A DNA stretch of 48,836 nucleotides from Candidatus Solibacter usitatus (lineage in GTDB: Bacteria; Acidobacteriota; Terriglobia; Bryobacterales; Bryobacteraceae): positions 1-48,836 of the forward strand of contig JACPNO010000044.1 of assembly GCA_016185465.1 (NCBI GenBank), read 5' to 3'. The notes under the pieces were generated by a model. It did no database searches, had not been told where the DNA came from, and was given only the letters and a program-made list of their open reading frames with translations. Of the stretch, positions 1 through 11,194 are shown one piece after another. The position numbers and the translations under genes are program-made. Position 1 is the stretch's first letter, and each line of letters begins with the position of its first letter.

Positions 1-96
1 GATGCGGGAATTGTTGAACAGAATCCCCACAGCAACAATCAGCAGCGTCCCAAGGAAAGTGAGCAGAGGGACGTAGGTTGGATCTAACGGAGTCAT
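1..96 (-). CDS. Hypothetical small membrane protein, partial (5' end only)
   Basis: The reverse strand reads from an ATG at 96 off the left edge, giving 32 residues that begin MTPLDPTYVPLLTFLG. Residues about 9-27 form one hydrophobic helix (LLTFLGTLLIVAVGILF) followed by a polar NNSR, so the N-terminus looks like a single membrane anchor. It lies 41 bases downstream of aceE on the same strand and could be cotranscribed with it. No ribosome binding site is obvious. The family is not recognised, and the rest of the gene is outside the window. Confidence 0.45.
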   Translation of the reverse strand, partial: MTPLDPTYVPLLTFLGTLLIVAVGILFNNSRI

Positions 97-137
97 GCCC
101 GTCTTATTCTGGCTGATTTCGCCCGCAAACGCCAGTC

Positions 138-2807
<2,670 letters not shown>

Positions 2808-2816
2808 TCACTATTT

Positions 2817-2822
2817 ATTATA
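2817..2822 (-). promoter_or_regulatory. Putative -10 box for aceE (leaderless type)
   Basis: TATAAT on the reverse strand, with 9 bases between it and the aceE ATG. No clear -35 element is seen. At normal -10 to start-site distances transcription would begin at or within a few bases of the start codon. Confidence 0.5.
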
Positions 2823-2871
2823 AGGGATGGAGCGCCTTTCGCCTTCCATTCGGGCGCGGGCGCCGTCATAG

Positions 2872-2877
2872 TAAGAT
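2872..2877 (+). promoter_or_regulatory. Putative -10 box for the S55 gene
   Basis: TAAGAT lies 9 bases before the ATG at 2887. An AGAGG at 2878-2882 could instead act as a ribosome binding site, so either a leaderless mRNA or a conventional leader from a more distant promoter is possible. Confidence 0.35.
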
Positions 2878-2886
2878 AGAGGCAGC

Positions 2887-4746
2887 ATGAGAGAGCATTT
2901 CGCCACGATGCTCGTGGCAGCCGCGCTAGCGGCAGGTCCCGCGTTTTCCGCTGAAATGCAGCGGCCCCGCCCAGGGAAAGTCGAAATCATGAAGTCCTCG
3001 GAGTTGAAGCCGGGGATGAAAGGCGAGGCCTGGACTGTGTTCCAGGGCACCGAAGCCGAGTCCATTCCGGTTGAAATTATCGGCGTGTGGAAGAACGCCT
3101 GGGGTCCCAAGCAGGATACGATTCTGGCGAAGTTAGGCGGCAAAGCCCAGCGTACCAACGTGGCCGGCGGCATGAGCGGCAGCCCGGTTTACATCGACGG
3201 CAAACTGGTGGGCGCCATCGCTCTGCGGCTCAGCGTTTTTTCCCCGGATGCCATCTGCGGAATTACACCGATTGAGCTGATGCTCGAAATCAACGATCTG
3301 GACAAATCGCGCCCCACCGACGCGCGCACTCCCGACAAAGTGCAGGCGCGCAGCCAGATCGCCGTGCCTGGTGAATTGCTGGGACAACTGGTGGCTGCGG
3401 GCGCGGCGTCCAATCTTCCCGCGCAAACGCCGCTGATGACGCCGATTGAAATGCCGCTCGCGTTTTCGGGTTTCCAGGAAAATGTGCTGCGTGAGTTTAA
3501 CCCGCTGTTCCAGCAAATGGGCATCACCGCCGTGCAGGGCGGCGCCGGCAGCGCGATGTACACCACCAAGCCGGCAGCGGGATGGCAGAGTTCGCTTGCG
3601 CCCGGCGACGTGGTGGCGGGCGTACTGGTCTCGGGCGACATGAGCGTCACCGGCGTGGGCACTGTTACCTACAACGACGGCAAACGCGTGCTCGCGTTCG
3701 GGCATCCATTTTTTAACCTGGGGCCGGTCACCATGCCGATGGCCAAAGGCGAGGTGCTCATGGTGTTGGCCAGCGCTTTCCAGCCCAACAAATTCGCCAA
3801 CGCGACCGAGATCGTGGGCGCGCTGCATCAGGACCGCCACAGCGGCATCATGGGCGTGCTGGGCGAAGAGACGCAAATGATTCCGGTCTCCGTCAAGGTG
3901 CGCTCTTTCGGGGAACGCGATACCGTCCGCGCCGAAAAAGAATTCCGCTTCAACATTTTCGACCAGCAAAAGTGGACCCCGTACCTGATGATGCTCACGC
4001 TGTACAATTCCGTTTCCGGGCTCAACGAATTCATGGACGAAGCCACCTACCGGCTCAACGGCAAAGTGGAGCTCGAAGGCGGCGCCGCCGGCCTGTCGCT
4101 CAACACCATGCAGGCTTCAGGCGACATGCCCATGCCCGCGCCCATCCTGCTGGCCGGATGGTGGGGCGACAAATTCAGCCGCCTGTATTTGAACCCGGTA
4201 AACACGCCGCGCGTGAAACGGGTCAGTGTGACGGTCGATCTATTGCCGGAGCGCCGCGTGGCCACCATCGAAAACGCGTGGGCAGCGACCAGCGAAGCGC
4301 GCGCCGGTGAAGACGTTCCGGTGCGGGTCTTTCTGCGCCCGTACCGCGGCGACCGCATCGAGCGCGAGATCAAAGTGCACATCCCCGCCGGCGTGGCCCG
4401 GGGCGAGCATCGCGTGCTGCTGGGCGACGCCGACACGCTGAATCGCGTCCAGAGCATCGCCGGATCGCTGAGCCGCTCGATCGATGTGCCGCAGACCGTA
4501 TCGCTCATCAACCAGGAGCGCAGCAACAACCGGCTCTACGTAGCGCTGCTCGAAGCGTCTCCCACCGCCTACTACGACGACAAGATGATGCCCAGCGTTC
4601 CGGCTTCCGTACTAAACGTCATGCAGTCCGGGCGCACGTCCAGCCGCCCGATTGTGACGTCTCCGGAAAGCGCCACCGAGCAGGCCTCCATTCCGTTCGA
4701 CTACGTCATCAACGGAAGTTTTACCCTCAAGATCAACGTAAAGTAA
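2887..4746 (+). CDS. Secreted SpoIVB-type peptidase S55 domain protein
   Basis: The protein has 619 residues, with an N-terminal signal peptide (about 1-22, ending AFSA). The segment around 91-112 carries NVAGGMSGSPVYIDGKLVGA, matching the GMSGSP serine motif of the SpoIVB/S55 peptidase family; Ser99 is the likely nucleophile. A second conserved block, LAFGHPFFNLGP, places a histidine at 273. In SpoIVB itself the histidine precedes the serine, so here the order is reversed. The C-terminal half (about 350-619) is beta-rich and ends in a conserved-looking VINGSFTLKINVK tail. It probably acts in the periplasm; the substrate is unknown. It is followed after 9 bases by a secreted propeller protein, probably in one transcript. 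Catalytic activity is inferred only from the motifs. Confidence 0.8.
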   Translation: MREHFATMLVAAALAAGPAFSAEMQRPRPGKVEIMKSSELKPGMKGEAWTVFQGTEAESIPVEIIGVWKNAWGPKQDTILAKLGGKAQRTNVAGGMSGSPVYIDGKLVGAIALRLSVFSPDAICGITPIELMLEINDLDKSRPTDARTPDKVQARSQIAVPGELLGQLVAAGAASNLPAQTPLMTPIEMPLAFSGFQENVLREFNPLFQQMGITAVQGGAGSAMYTTKPAAGWQSSLAPGDVVAGVLVSGDMSVTGVGTVTYNDGKRVLAFGHPFFNLGPVTMPMAKGEVLMVLASAFQPNKFANATEIVGALHQDRHSGIMGVLGEETQMIPVSVKVRSFGERDTVRAEKEFRFNIFDQQKWTPYLMMLTLYNSVSGLNEFMDEATYRLNGKVELEGGAAGLSLNTMQASGDMPMPAPILLAGWWGDKFSRLYLNPVNTPRVKRVSVTVDLLPERRVATIENAWAATSEARAGEDVPVRVFLRPYRGDRIEREIKVHIPAGVARGEHRVLLGDADTLNRVQSIAGSLSRSIDVPQTVSLINQERSNNRLYVALLEASPTAYYDDKMMPSVPASVLNVMQSGRTSSRPIVTSPESATEQASIPFDYVINGSFTLKINVK

Positions 4747-4755
4747 ATCCATTCG

Positions 4756-6942
4756 ATGCCAAATTCTTTCACGCATTTGCGCGGCTTTGTATGTCTTGCG
4801 CTTCTGGTGGCCGCCGCGGCTCCCGCATCCCGCGCGGCCCACACTCGCAGCTGGGTGCAAACCGACTACGAGGATTTCGAAAAAGGCGTGCTCAAGAACC
4901 TCTCTCTGCGCAGCGATGGCCGTCTGACGCTGGCTCCGCGATCCGAGGAGCGCTTCGACTCGACGTCCGCGTATCTGTGGGCGCTGGCGCAGGATTCCAA
5001 GGGCAATCTCTACACCGGTGGAGGGCCCGGCGCGAAGCTTTACCGCATTTCCCCCAGCGGCGAGAAAAGAACGCTGGCCGAATTTGAAGCGCTGGAGATT
5101 CACGCCATCGCCGTGGACAGCAAGGACCGCGTCTTTGCCGCCACCTCGCCCGACGGCAGAATTTATCGCGTCGCCGCCGATGGCAAGAGCGAAGTCTTCT
5201 ACGATCCCAAATGCAAATACATCTGGGCCATGGTTTTCAGCCCGCAGGGCGATCTGTTCGTCGCCACCGGAGACAAAGGCGAAATCCATCGCGTCTCTCC
5301 GGATGGCAAAGGGAAAATGTTTTTCAAGAGCGACGAAACCCATGTGCGCTCGCTCACTCTCGACGGCAAGGGTAATCTGATCGCCGGCACCGAGCCCGGT
5401 GGATTGGTTCTGCGTATTTCCCCGGCCGGTGAAGGCTTTGTGGTGTACGACATGGCCAAGCGCGAGATTACGGCCGTCGCTGTGGCCAGGGACGGCTCGA
5501 TTTACGCCGCCGGCGTGGGCACGCCATCCGCTGCGACACCGGTTCCCGCGCCTGCGCCGGCTCCGGCCGCGCCGGCCATGAGTCCCAATCAACCCCGCGT
5601 CACCGCCGCCGCGCCGCCACCCAGCTTGGCGGTGACCGGAACGGCGCCCATCGCCGGCGGCTCCGATGTTTACCGCATTCACCCGGATGGCCATCCGCAG
5701 AAAGTTTTTTCTACGGCGCAGGATATCGCGTACGCCCTGGGCTTTGAATCCGAGGGGCGCGCGCTCATCGGCACCGGCAATAAAGGCCATATCTACCGTC
5801 TGGATTCCGATGGTCTGTACACGGTCTGGCTGAATCTCGAACCCACGCAGGTAACTGCTTTTGCGACTGGCCGCGACGGAAAAATTTTGGCGGCCACCGG
5901 CAATGTCGGCAAAGTGTACGAGATCGGGCCAGGCCCGGCGGCGGAAGGCTCTATCGAAAGCGATGTGTTCGATGCTGGCCTGTTTTCCCTGTGGGGGCGC
6001 GTGAGCTTCAAGGGCTCGCTCCACGGCGGGCGCGTCGCGATACGCACGCGCAGCGGCAATCTGGACCGACCCGAAAAGAACTGGAGTGAATGGTCGGACG
6101 CAATCAGCACGGCGGATGGGGCGCGTACGACCTCGCCAGCTTCGCGGTTTTTCCAATGGAAGGCCACGCTGTCCACCGCCGGCGGCTCCCCGCAGCTGGA
6201 CGCGATCGAAGTCGCTTACCTGGCCCGCAATGTCGCGCCGCGCCTGGAAGAAGTCGAAGTCACGCCCGCGAATTATCGCTTCCCCGCTCCATCGCCGCCC
6301 TCCGGGCCTTCGCAGACGCTGAGCCTGCCGCCGCTCGGCAAACGGGCGCGCACGGCGTCGTCAATCTCGCTCGATACCGGCACGCCCAGCATGCTTTACG
6401 CCAAGGGTGCGATTGGCGCGCGCTGGAACGCCGTCGATGAAAATGGCGACGCGATGATTTATTCGGTGCACATCCGCGGCGTGAAGGAATCGGAATGGAA
6501 GCTGCTCAAGGAAAAAGTGCGCGAACGGCACTTAAGCTGGGACTCAACCGCGTTTCCCGACGGCGAATATCAGATTCGCGTGACCGCCTCCGATCTGCCG
6601 GGCAACACCAAGGAAGACGCGCTTGAGGCGTCGATCGAGAGCGACCCATTCCTGATCGATAACACGCCGCCGCGCATTTCCGGGCTGGCCGCTGCGCCGA
6701 CGGGCCGCAAACTCACCGTTCGCTGGAAAGCTACGGATGCGCTGAGCGTGATTTCGAAAGCGGAGTACTCACTCGATGGCGGCGAATGGACGCTCGTCAC
6801 GCCAGTGGGCAAGCTGTCGGATTCGCTCGCGCTCGATTACGAGCTGACGCTTGACGATGTCGCGCCCGGCGAGCACACCATCGCCGTGCGGGTAGAAGAC
6901 GAATACGCGAATCAGGCAACGGATAAAGTTGTCGTGAAATAA
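4756..6942 (+). CDS. Secreted NHL/SMP-30-like beta-propeller protein
   Basis: The protein has 728 residues with a signal peptide (about 1-27, ending SRAA). Residues about 70-390 contain repeated blade-like units of the type DSKGNLYTGGGPGAKLYRIS, DSKDRVFAATSPDGRIYRV and SPQGDLFVATGDKGEIHRV, which indicate a six- or seven-bladed propeller. A Pro/Ala-rich stretch (about 256-300) interrupts the blades. The C-terminal part (about 490-728) looks like immunoglobulin or fibronectin-type beta-sandwiches (DNTPPRISGLAAAPTGRKLTVRWKA region). It follows the S55 gene by 9 bases. The role is unknown; binding of protein or carbohydrate outside the cytoplasm is plausible. No catalytic motif is seen. Confidence 0.75.
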   Translation: MPNSFTHLRGFVCLALLVAAAAPASRAAHTRSWVQTDYEDFEKGVLKNLSLRSDGRLTLAPRSEERFDSTSAYLWALAQDSKGNLYTGGGPGAKLYRISPSGEKRTLAEFEALEIHAIAVDSKDRVFAATSPDGRIYRVAADGKSEVFYDPKCKYIWAMVFSPQGDLFVATGDKGEIHRVSPDGKGKMFFKSDETHVRSLTLDGKGNLIAGTEPGGLVLRISPAGEGFVVYDMAKREITAVAVARDGSIYAAGVGTPSAATPVPAPAPAPAAPAMSPNQPRVTAAAPPPSLAVTGTAPIAGGSDVYRIHPDGHPQKVFSTAQDIAYALGFESEGRALIGTGNKGHIYRLDSDGLYTVWLNLEPTQVTAFATGRDGKILAATGNVGKVYEIGPGPAAEGSIESDVFDAGLFSLWGRVSFKGSLHGGRVAIRTRSGNLDRPEKNWSEWSDAISTADGARTTSPASRFFQWKATLSTAGGSPQLDAIEVAYLARNVAPRLEEVEVTPANYRFPAPSPPSGPSQTLSLPPLGKRARTASSISLDTGTPSMLYAKGAIGARWNAVDENGDAMIYSVHIRGVKESEWKLLKEKVRERHLSWDSTAFPDGEYQIRVTASDLPGNTKEDALEASIESDPFLIDNTPPRISGLAAAPTGRKLTVRWKATDALSVISKAEYSLDGGEWTLVTPVGKLSDSLALDYELTLDDVAPGEHTIAVRVEDEYANQATDKVVVK

Positions 6943-6947
6943 CGGAA

Positions 6948-7036
6948 ACCGCTCCCTTTGGTCACGGCTCGTTCAAGTCCAATGCGGATTGAGTAACGTC
7001 GGGCGCCGATTACGAGCCGCGACCAAAGGGAGCGGT
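6948..7036 (+). repeat. Inverted repeat, family A copy 1, between convergent genes
   Basis: Two 25-base arms, 6948-6972 (starts ACCGCTCCCTTTGGTC) and 7012-7036, are reverse complements with one mismatch and enclose a 39-base loop. The element fills the gap between the convergent propeller and PQQ genes. It has no T-tract, so it is not a standard intrinsic terminator, though it could protect or end both transcripts. A related copy lies at 30093-30152. Confidence 0.85.
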
Positions 7037-7041
7037 CTTCC

Positions 7042-8889
7042 CTACGGCAGCGTGAACGCCACCACGCTATCGCCCTGCTTGGTTCCCAACTTCCCATGTC
7101 CCCCAGCGCAAATCACAATGAACTGCTTCCCGCCAACGCTGTACGACATCGGCGTGGCCTGCGCGCTGGCCGGCAGCTCGGTCTTCCAAACCTCTCTCCC
7201 AGTTGCCGTTTCAAAAGCTCGCAAGTAAGTGTCCATCGCAGCGGCGGTAAAAATCAGGCCGCCGCCGGTGGCCATCGGGCCGCCCAGGTTCAGCGATCCC
7301 ATCGTGCCGCCCAGCGGCGCTTCCCACAGCTTCTTGCCCGTGCGCAAATCGACACCGACCAACGCGCCCCACGGCGGCTGGTTGCAGGGCAGGCGGCTCG
7401 GGGAGAGCAGTGGCTCGCGATACACGGCGTAGGGAGTCCCGGTCTGGCGGCCGAATTCGCCAGCCACCCGGTTTTTCCGCGCGGTGTCGCGCTCCTCCGC
7501 CAGCTTATCGCGCGGAATCAGCTTGATCATGAACGCGAGGCGGTCGGTATTCGCAACCAGAATGCCACGCTCCGGATCGATGGCGGCGCTGCCCCAATTC
7601 ACTCCGCCCACGTTGCCCGGAAACGCGAGGGTGCCTTCCAGACTGGGCGGCGTGAACAGCCCGTCGTTGCGCAGGGATGCGATTTTGTCGCGGCACCATT
7701 TCTTGTCTTCGAACGTCGCGCCAAACGCGTCATCGGCCGTCAGCGATTGCGGAACCAGCGGCGGATTGCTGGGGAAAGGCTGGGTAGGCGACACCTCCTC
7801 GCCCGGCACGCGGCTTTTGGGCACGGGACGCTCTTCGACAGGCAGCAGTGGCTTTCCGGTCTCGCGGTTAAGCAAAAAGAGATGGCCGATTTTGGTAGTC
7901 ACCGCGACGGCGGGAATTTTTCCGTCGAACAAGAACAGCGACGGCTGCGACGCCACGTCGTAATCCCACAAATCGTGATGCGCCACTTGAAACGCCCAGA
8001 CCAGCTCGCCGGTTGAAGCGCGCAAGGCCGCGACCGAATTGGCGTGGGCGTTATTGCCGGGACGCTGGCCGCCATAGAAATCCGGGCTGGCGCTGCCGGT
8101 GGGAACGAAAATCAGGTCGCGGGCGGGATCGGCGGAAATCACCGACCACGCATTGGCGGCGCCGGTCCGGGGCGTATTCTGCTTGGACCACGGAATCGGA
8201 TCCCAGGTCCAGCGCAGCGCGCCGGTACGGGCATCGAACGCGCGCACCACTCCGCGCTCTACGTCGGCCGCGCGATTATCGCCAATCGATGAACCGAGGA
8301 TCACCACATCGCCCACCACCGTGGGCGGCGAAGTTACCTGGTAATCGCCGCGGTCGCGCAATCCGACATCGCGCGTGAGGTCCACCTGCCCCGCCGATCC
8401 AAAATTGGCGCACGGCCGGCCGGTCGCGGCGTCGAGCGCGATCAGGCGGGCGTCGATCGTGCCTATGAAAATGCGCGACCGGCACGCTGCGCCGGCGGCT
8501 GCTTTGCCGTCCGTCCAAGCCGCCACGCCGCGGGAAGTGACTTCGGAATATTCCTGATCTCGTTTGACGCCGGGATCGTATTTCCATTTCTCCACGCCGC
8601 TGGCGGGGTCGAGCGCAATCACGTGATTGAACGGCGTGCTCAGGTAAAGCATGCCGTTGGCGAGAATGGGCGTGGCTTCGAATGCGTATTTCTTGTTCAG
8701 TTCCGACTCCGGCAGCATCGCGCCGGTGTGGTACGTCCAGGCTACTTTGAGATTGCCGATGTTGCCGCGGTCAATTTGCTTCAGGGGCGCGTAGCGGGAG
8801 CCGCCGGCGTCGGCGCCATAATGCGTCCAGCCCCCCTCTTGCGCGAAAAGAGGAAACGTCAACACAAGAATCAGCGGTGAATATCGCAT
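7042..8889 (-). CDS. PQQ-dependent dehydrogenase (quinoprotein glucose/alcohol dehydrogenase-like)
   Basis: The protein has 615 residues: a signal peptide (about 1-16, ending FA) and then an eight-bladed quinoprotein propeller. Recognisable blocks are GGSRYAPLKQI near the N-terminus, the blades LYLSTPFNHVIALDPASG and RIFIGTIDARLIALDAATG, AHHDLWDYDVASQPSL, the GGVNWGSAAIDPERG turn, and the C-terminal GGKQFIVICAGGHGK. These match soluble or periplasmic glucose-dehydrogenase-like quinoproteins. There is no cytochrome c domain and no N-terminal five-helix membrane domain, so electrons must go to a separate acceptor. The substrate cannot be assigned. The start is the ATG at 8889, with TATCCT 8 bases upstream. 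PQQ biosynthesis genes are not in the window. Confidence 0.88.
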   Translation of the reverse strand: MRYSPLILVLTFPLFAQEGGWTHYGADAGGSRYAPLKQIDRGNIGNLKVAWTYHTGAMLPESELNKKYAFEATPILANGMLYLSTPFNHVIALDPASGVEKWKYDPGVKRDQEYSEVTSRGVAAWTDGKAAAGAACRSRIFIGTIDARLIALDAATGRPCANFGSAGQVDLTRDVGLRDRGDYQVTSPPTVVGDVVILGSSIGDNRAADVERGVVRAFDARTGALRWTWDPIPWSKQNTPRTGAANAWSVISADPARDLIFVPTGSASPDFYGGQRPGNNAHANSVAALRASTGELVWAFQVAHHDLWDYDVASQPSLFLFDGKIPAVAVTTKIGHLFLLNRETGKPLLPVEERPVPKSRVPGEEVSPTQPFPSNPPLVPQSLTADDAFGATFEDKKWCRDKIASLRNDGLFTPPSLEGTLAFPGNVGGVNWGSAAIDPERGILVANTDRLAFMIKLIPRDKLAEERDTARKNRVAGEFGRQTGTPYAVYREPLLSPSRLPCNQPPWGALVGVDLRTGKKLWEAPLGGTMGSLNLGGPMATGGGLIFTAAAMDTYLRAFETATGREVWKTELPASAQATPMSYSVGGKQFIVICAGGHGKLGTKQGDSVVAFTLP

Positions 8890-8897
8890 TTGAATTT

Positions 8898-8903
8898 AGG
8901 ATA
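8898..8903 (-). promoter_or_regulatory. Putative -10 box for the PQQ dehydrogenase gene
   Basis: TATCCT on the reverse strand, 8 bases before the ATG at 8889. It matches TATAAT at four of six positions and fits the close spacing seen at many starts in this window. Confidence 0.3.
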
Positions 8904-8943
8904 CGCCGCACTGGCTCCAAACGTTCCAATCCTGCGTCTGGTG

Positions 8944-8949
8944 TACAGT
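8944..8949 (+). promoter_or_regulatory. Putative -10 box for the DUF192 gene
   Basis: TACAGT lies 6 bases before the TTG at 8956, the preferred start of the DUF192 gene. Confidence 0.35.
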
Positions 8950-8955
8950 GGAAAC

Positions 8956-9321
8956 TTGCCGATTCGGGTACGCAATCTCACGCGCAACACGGTGCTGGCC
9001 GATCGTGCCGACGTAGCCGATACCAGCGCCAAACGCCGCACCGGCCTGCTCAAACACACCGGTCTCGCCGCGGGCGAAGGGCTGTGGATCGCGCCTTGCG
9101 AGGGCGTGCACAGCTTCTTCATGAAGTTCACTATCGACGTCCTTTACCTGGACAGCAAGCTCAAGGTGCGCAAGCTGCGGCCGCACATGGTTCCCTGGAG
9201 AATTTCCGTGTGTCTGCCGGCGGATTCGGTGCTGGAACTGCCGGCCGGAGCAATCGCGGCCACTCACACCGAGCGCGGCGATCAACTGGAGATTGAGAAG
9301 CTCAGCTCGCCTTCTGCCTAA
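8956..9321 (+). CDS. DUF192 family protein
   Basis: This is a 121-residue protein if read from TTG 8956. The whole length matches DUF192: RVRNLTRNTVLADRADVADT, KRRTGLLKHTGL, and the diagnostic FFMKFTIDVLYLD. The family is small, compact and widespread; its function is unknown. Another in-frame TTG at 8890 would add 22 residues (MNLGYAALAPNVPI...), but it would directly abut the ATG of the divergent PQQ gene and the extra residues do not look like the family. TTG 8956 places the conserved RVRN at the N-terminus and has TACAGT 6 bases upstream. The last 20 bases overlap the convergent CoA-binding gene. Confidence 0.8.
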   Translation: MPIRVRNLTRNTVLADRADVADTSAKRRTGLLKHTGLAAGEGLWIAPCEGVHSFFMKFTIDVLYLDSKLKVRKLRPHMVPWRISVCLPADSVLELPAGAIAATHTERGDQLEIEKLSSPSA

Positions 9322-9712
9322 TCGTCATGCGGCGGTGATCCTTGAGGATGCAGCGGTCCATAACCACCGCCAGGCCCGCGTCCCGCGCCGTTTGGGCGGC
9401 TTGCTCGTGGATGACGCCTTCCTGCATCCAGATGGAACGGGCGCCAATCCGGATCGCCGCCGCCACGATGTCGGGCACAAATTCCGAGCGGCGAAAAATA
9501 TCGACCATGTCGACCGGCACAGGCACGTCTTCGAGCGTGGCGTAGCACTTTTCGCCCAGCACTTCGGTCTCATGCGGATTCACCGGGATAATGCGATACC
9601 CGGCGCGTTGCATGTACTCCGCGACTCCGTAGCTTGGCCGGTAGCGCTTGCTCGAAAGGCCAACTACGGCGATGGTGCTGGTGTTCCGGATGATATCGAA
9701 GGCCGGGGACAT
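9302..9712 (-). CDS. CoA-binding domain protein (YccU type)
   Basis: This 136-residue protein is a single Rossmann CoA-binding domain. It shows IAVVGLSSKRYRPSYGVAEYM near the start, then GYRIIPVNPHETEVLGEKCY, VDMVDIFRRSEFVPDI and IWMQEGVIHEQAA, the usual order in YccU-like proteins. It likely binds CoA or a related nucleotide in the cytoplasm; the biological role of the family is not established. The ATG at 9712 is chosen because homologous sequence begins there; the frame stays open upstream but that part overlaps the pseudouridine synthase gene. Only 5 bases separate it from the stop of that gene, so it is the last member of the scpA-scpB-rluB operon. Confidence 0.88.
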   Translation of the reverse strand: MSPAFDIIRNTSTIAVVGLSSKRYRPSYGVAEYMQRAGYRIIPVNPHETEVLGEKCYATLEDVPVPVDMVDIFRRSEFVPDIVAAAIRIGARSIWMQEGVIHEQAAQTARDAGLAVVMDRCILKDHRRMTIRQKAS

Positions 9713-9717
9713 AGGGT

Positions 9718-10485
9718 TTAATGGGGCGCGGCCGTGAGAATTTTCGCGCCGGCGCGGGATTCCCGGCGGGCAAAAGTTCTGCGGAAGCGCTCGACTTCCT
9801 CCTGACTCAAATGACGGAATTGGCCGGGCTTGAGCGAGCCTAATTCGAGAGGGCCGATTCTTACCCGTTTCAGTTTCTCTACCAGCCGGCCCAGATGTTT
9901 GAACATAGTGCGGATCTGATTCTTGCGGCCCTCGACCAGCCGTACCTCGTACCACGGGTTCTCGGCGCGATGCATCAGCTTAAGGCCGGCTGGTGCAGTG
10001 CGGCGTCCCATGATAGGCAGGCCGTCGCGAAACGCCTGTTCCTGCTCGGAGCTCAGCGTGCCGTTCACCTTCACCAGGTACGTTTTCGGAATATGGTTGG
10101 CGGCGGAGGTGATGGCATTGGCAAATTCGCCGTCGCTGGTGAGCAGCAGCAGCCCCTCGCTGTGATAGTCGAGGCGTCCCACCGGATAGACCCGCTCTTT
10201 CACGCCGCGCAGCAGATCCATCACCGTTGGGCGGCCCTGCGGATCGCTCACCGTGGTGACGCATTGGGTGGGCTTGTTGAGCGCCAGGTACACCATGCGC
10301 TTGGGATTGTGCAGCAGGCGGCCATCCACTTTGACGTGATCGCGATCCAGATCGGCTTTGCTGCCAAGCTCGGTGACGGCCGCGCCGTTGACGAAAACCC
10401 GCCCTCCCAGAATGAGCTGCTCGGCCTTGCGGCGGGAGGTGACTCCGGTGCGGGAAAGTATCTTTTGCAGTCTCTCTTCCGGCAT
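9718..10485 (-). CDS. rluB: 23S/16S rRNA pseudouridine synthase, RluB/RsuA family
   Basis: This 255-residue protein has an N-terminal S4 RNA-binding domain (about 3-62, RLQKILSRTGVTSRRKAEQL) and a catalytic domain with the RsuA/RluB motif GRLDYHSEGLLLLTSDGE; Asp106 is the expected catalytic aspartate. It isomerises a uridine in ribosomal RNA. The choice between RluB, RluF and RsuA specificity is from overall resemblance only. The ATG at 10485 is separated from the scpB stop by one base, so translation is probably coupled. The combination scpA-scpB-rluB is a widely conserved bacterial gene order, which supports all three assignments. Confidence 0.9.
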   Translation of the reverse strand: MPEERLQKILSRTGVTSRRKAEQLILGGRVFVNGAAVTELGSKADLDRDHVKVDGRLLHNPKRMVYLALNKPTQCVTTVSDPQGRPTVMDLLRGVKERVYPVGRLDYHSEGLLLLTSDGEFANAITSAANHIPKTYLVKVNGTLSSEQEQAFRDGLPIMGRRTAPAGLKLMHRAENPWYEVRLVEGRKNQIRTMFKHLGRLVEKLKRVRIGPLELGSLKPGQFRHLSQEEVERFRRTFARRESRAGAKILTAAPH

Positions 10486-10486
10486 C

Positions 10487-11194
10487 TCAGCTCGCGTTGG
10501 GCTCCGCGTCGTCGGGCGGAACTTCATCAGTCGCCGGTACGGCCACGGTCTCATCGGAAATGGCCAGACGGCGAAGTTCTTCGAATTCCTTGAGCGACGG
10601 CAGCTCGGCCAGGTCGTTCAATCCGAACTGCATCAGAAATTCTTTGGTGGTCTTGTAGAGAATCGGCTTGCCGATGACATTCTTGCGCCCGGCGGCAGCG
10701 ATCAACTTGCGGTCGAGCAGCGTCTTGAGCACTCCGGCGCCTTGCACGCCGCGAATTTCCAGCACTTCGGGCGCCGTAACCGGCTGTTTGTAAGCGATCA
10801 CCGCCAGCGTTTCGAGGGCGGCCAGAGAAAGCTTGAGCGGCGGCTGCAGGCTCTTGACGAACGCCCGCACGCCTTCGTGATGTTCCGCTTTGGTTGCCAT
10901 TTTGTAGCCGCCGGCCACAGCGCGGATGGCGATGCCATGCTCCGGTTTTTCGTATTCGGCCGATAGCCGGTCCAGCAGCTTTTCGACACGTTCGGCGGGC
11001 TCGCCCAGAGCGCGGGCGATCTCTTCCACGCTCAGCGGTTCCTCCGTCACATAGACCACGGCCTCGAGCATGGCCTGCAGGCGAACATCGTCGGACGCCA
11101 TGCCTTCCGGGGCCGGCGCCGCCGGCAATAGCTCCTCCGGAGTCATCGATTCTTCACGGGCGGGAGCAGGTTCCATAGCCGTTCCTTGACTCAC
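10487..11194 (-). CDS. scpB: Segregation and condensation protein B
   Basis: This 235-residue protein carries two winged-helix domains typical of ScpB (about 38-110 and 115-205). Recognisable blocks are LEAVVYVTEEPLSVEEIARAL, LSLAALETLAVIAYKQPVTAPEV and RGVQGAGVLKTLLDRKLI. ScpB dimers join ScpA and SMC in the bacterial condensin complex that organises chromosomes. The GTG at 11194 overlaps the scpA stop (TAGTG), with AAGGA about 8 bases before it. The first 35 residues are a Pro/Ala/Glu-rich tail, so an internal start is possible. The C-terminal tail is acidic. Confidence 0.92.
   Translation of the reverse strand: MSQGTAMEPAPAREESMTPEELLPAAPAPEGMASDDVRLQAMLEAVVYVTEEPLSVEEIARALGEPAERVEKLLDRLSAEYEKPEHGIAIRAVAGGYKMATKAEHHEGVRAFVKSLQPPLKLSLAALETLAVIAYKQPVTAPEVLEIRGVQGAGVLKTLLDRKLIAAAGRKNVIGKPILYKTTKEFLMQFGLNDLAELPSLKEFEELRRLAISDETVAVPATDEVPPDDAEPNAS

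Noticed and set aside
4612-6156. 514-codon open frame opposite the propeller gene
   Set aside because: It is rich in Arg, Gly and His with no family resemblance, and is fully explained as antisense to the repeated propeller gene.
6948-7036. Standard rho-independent terminator
   Set aside because: The stem is long enough, but no run of T follows either arm and the loop is 39 bases. A repeat element is the better label.
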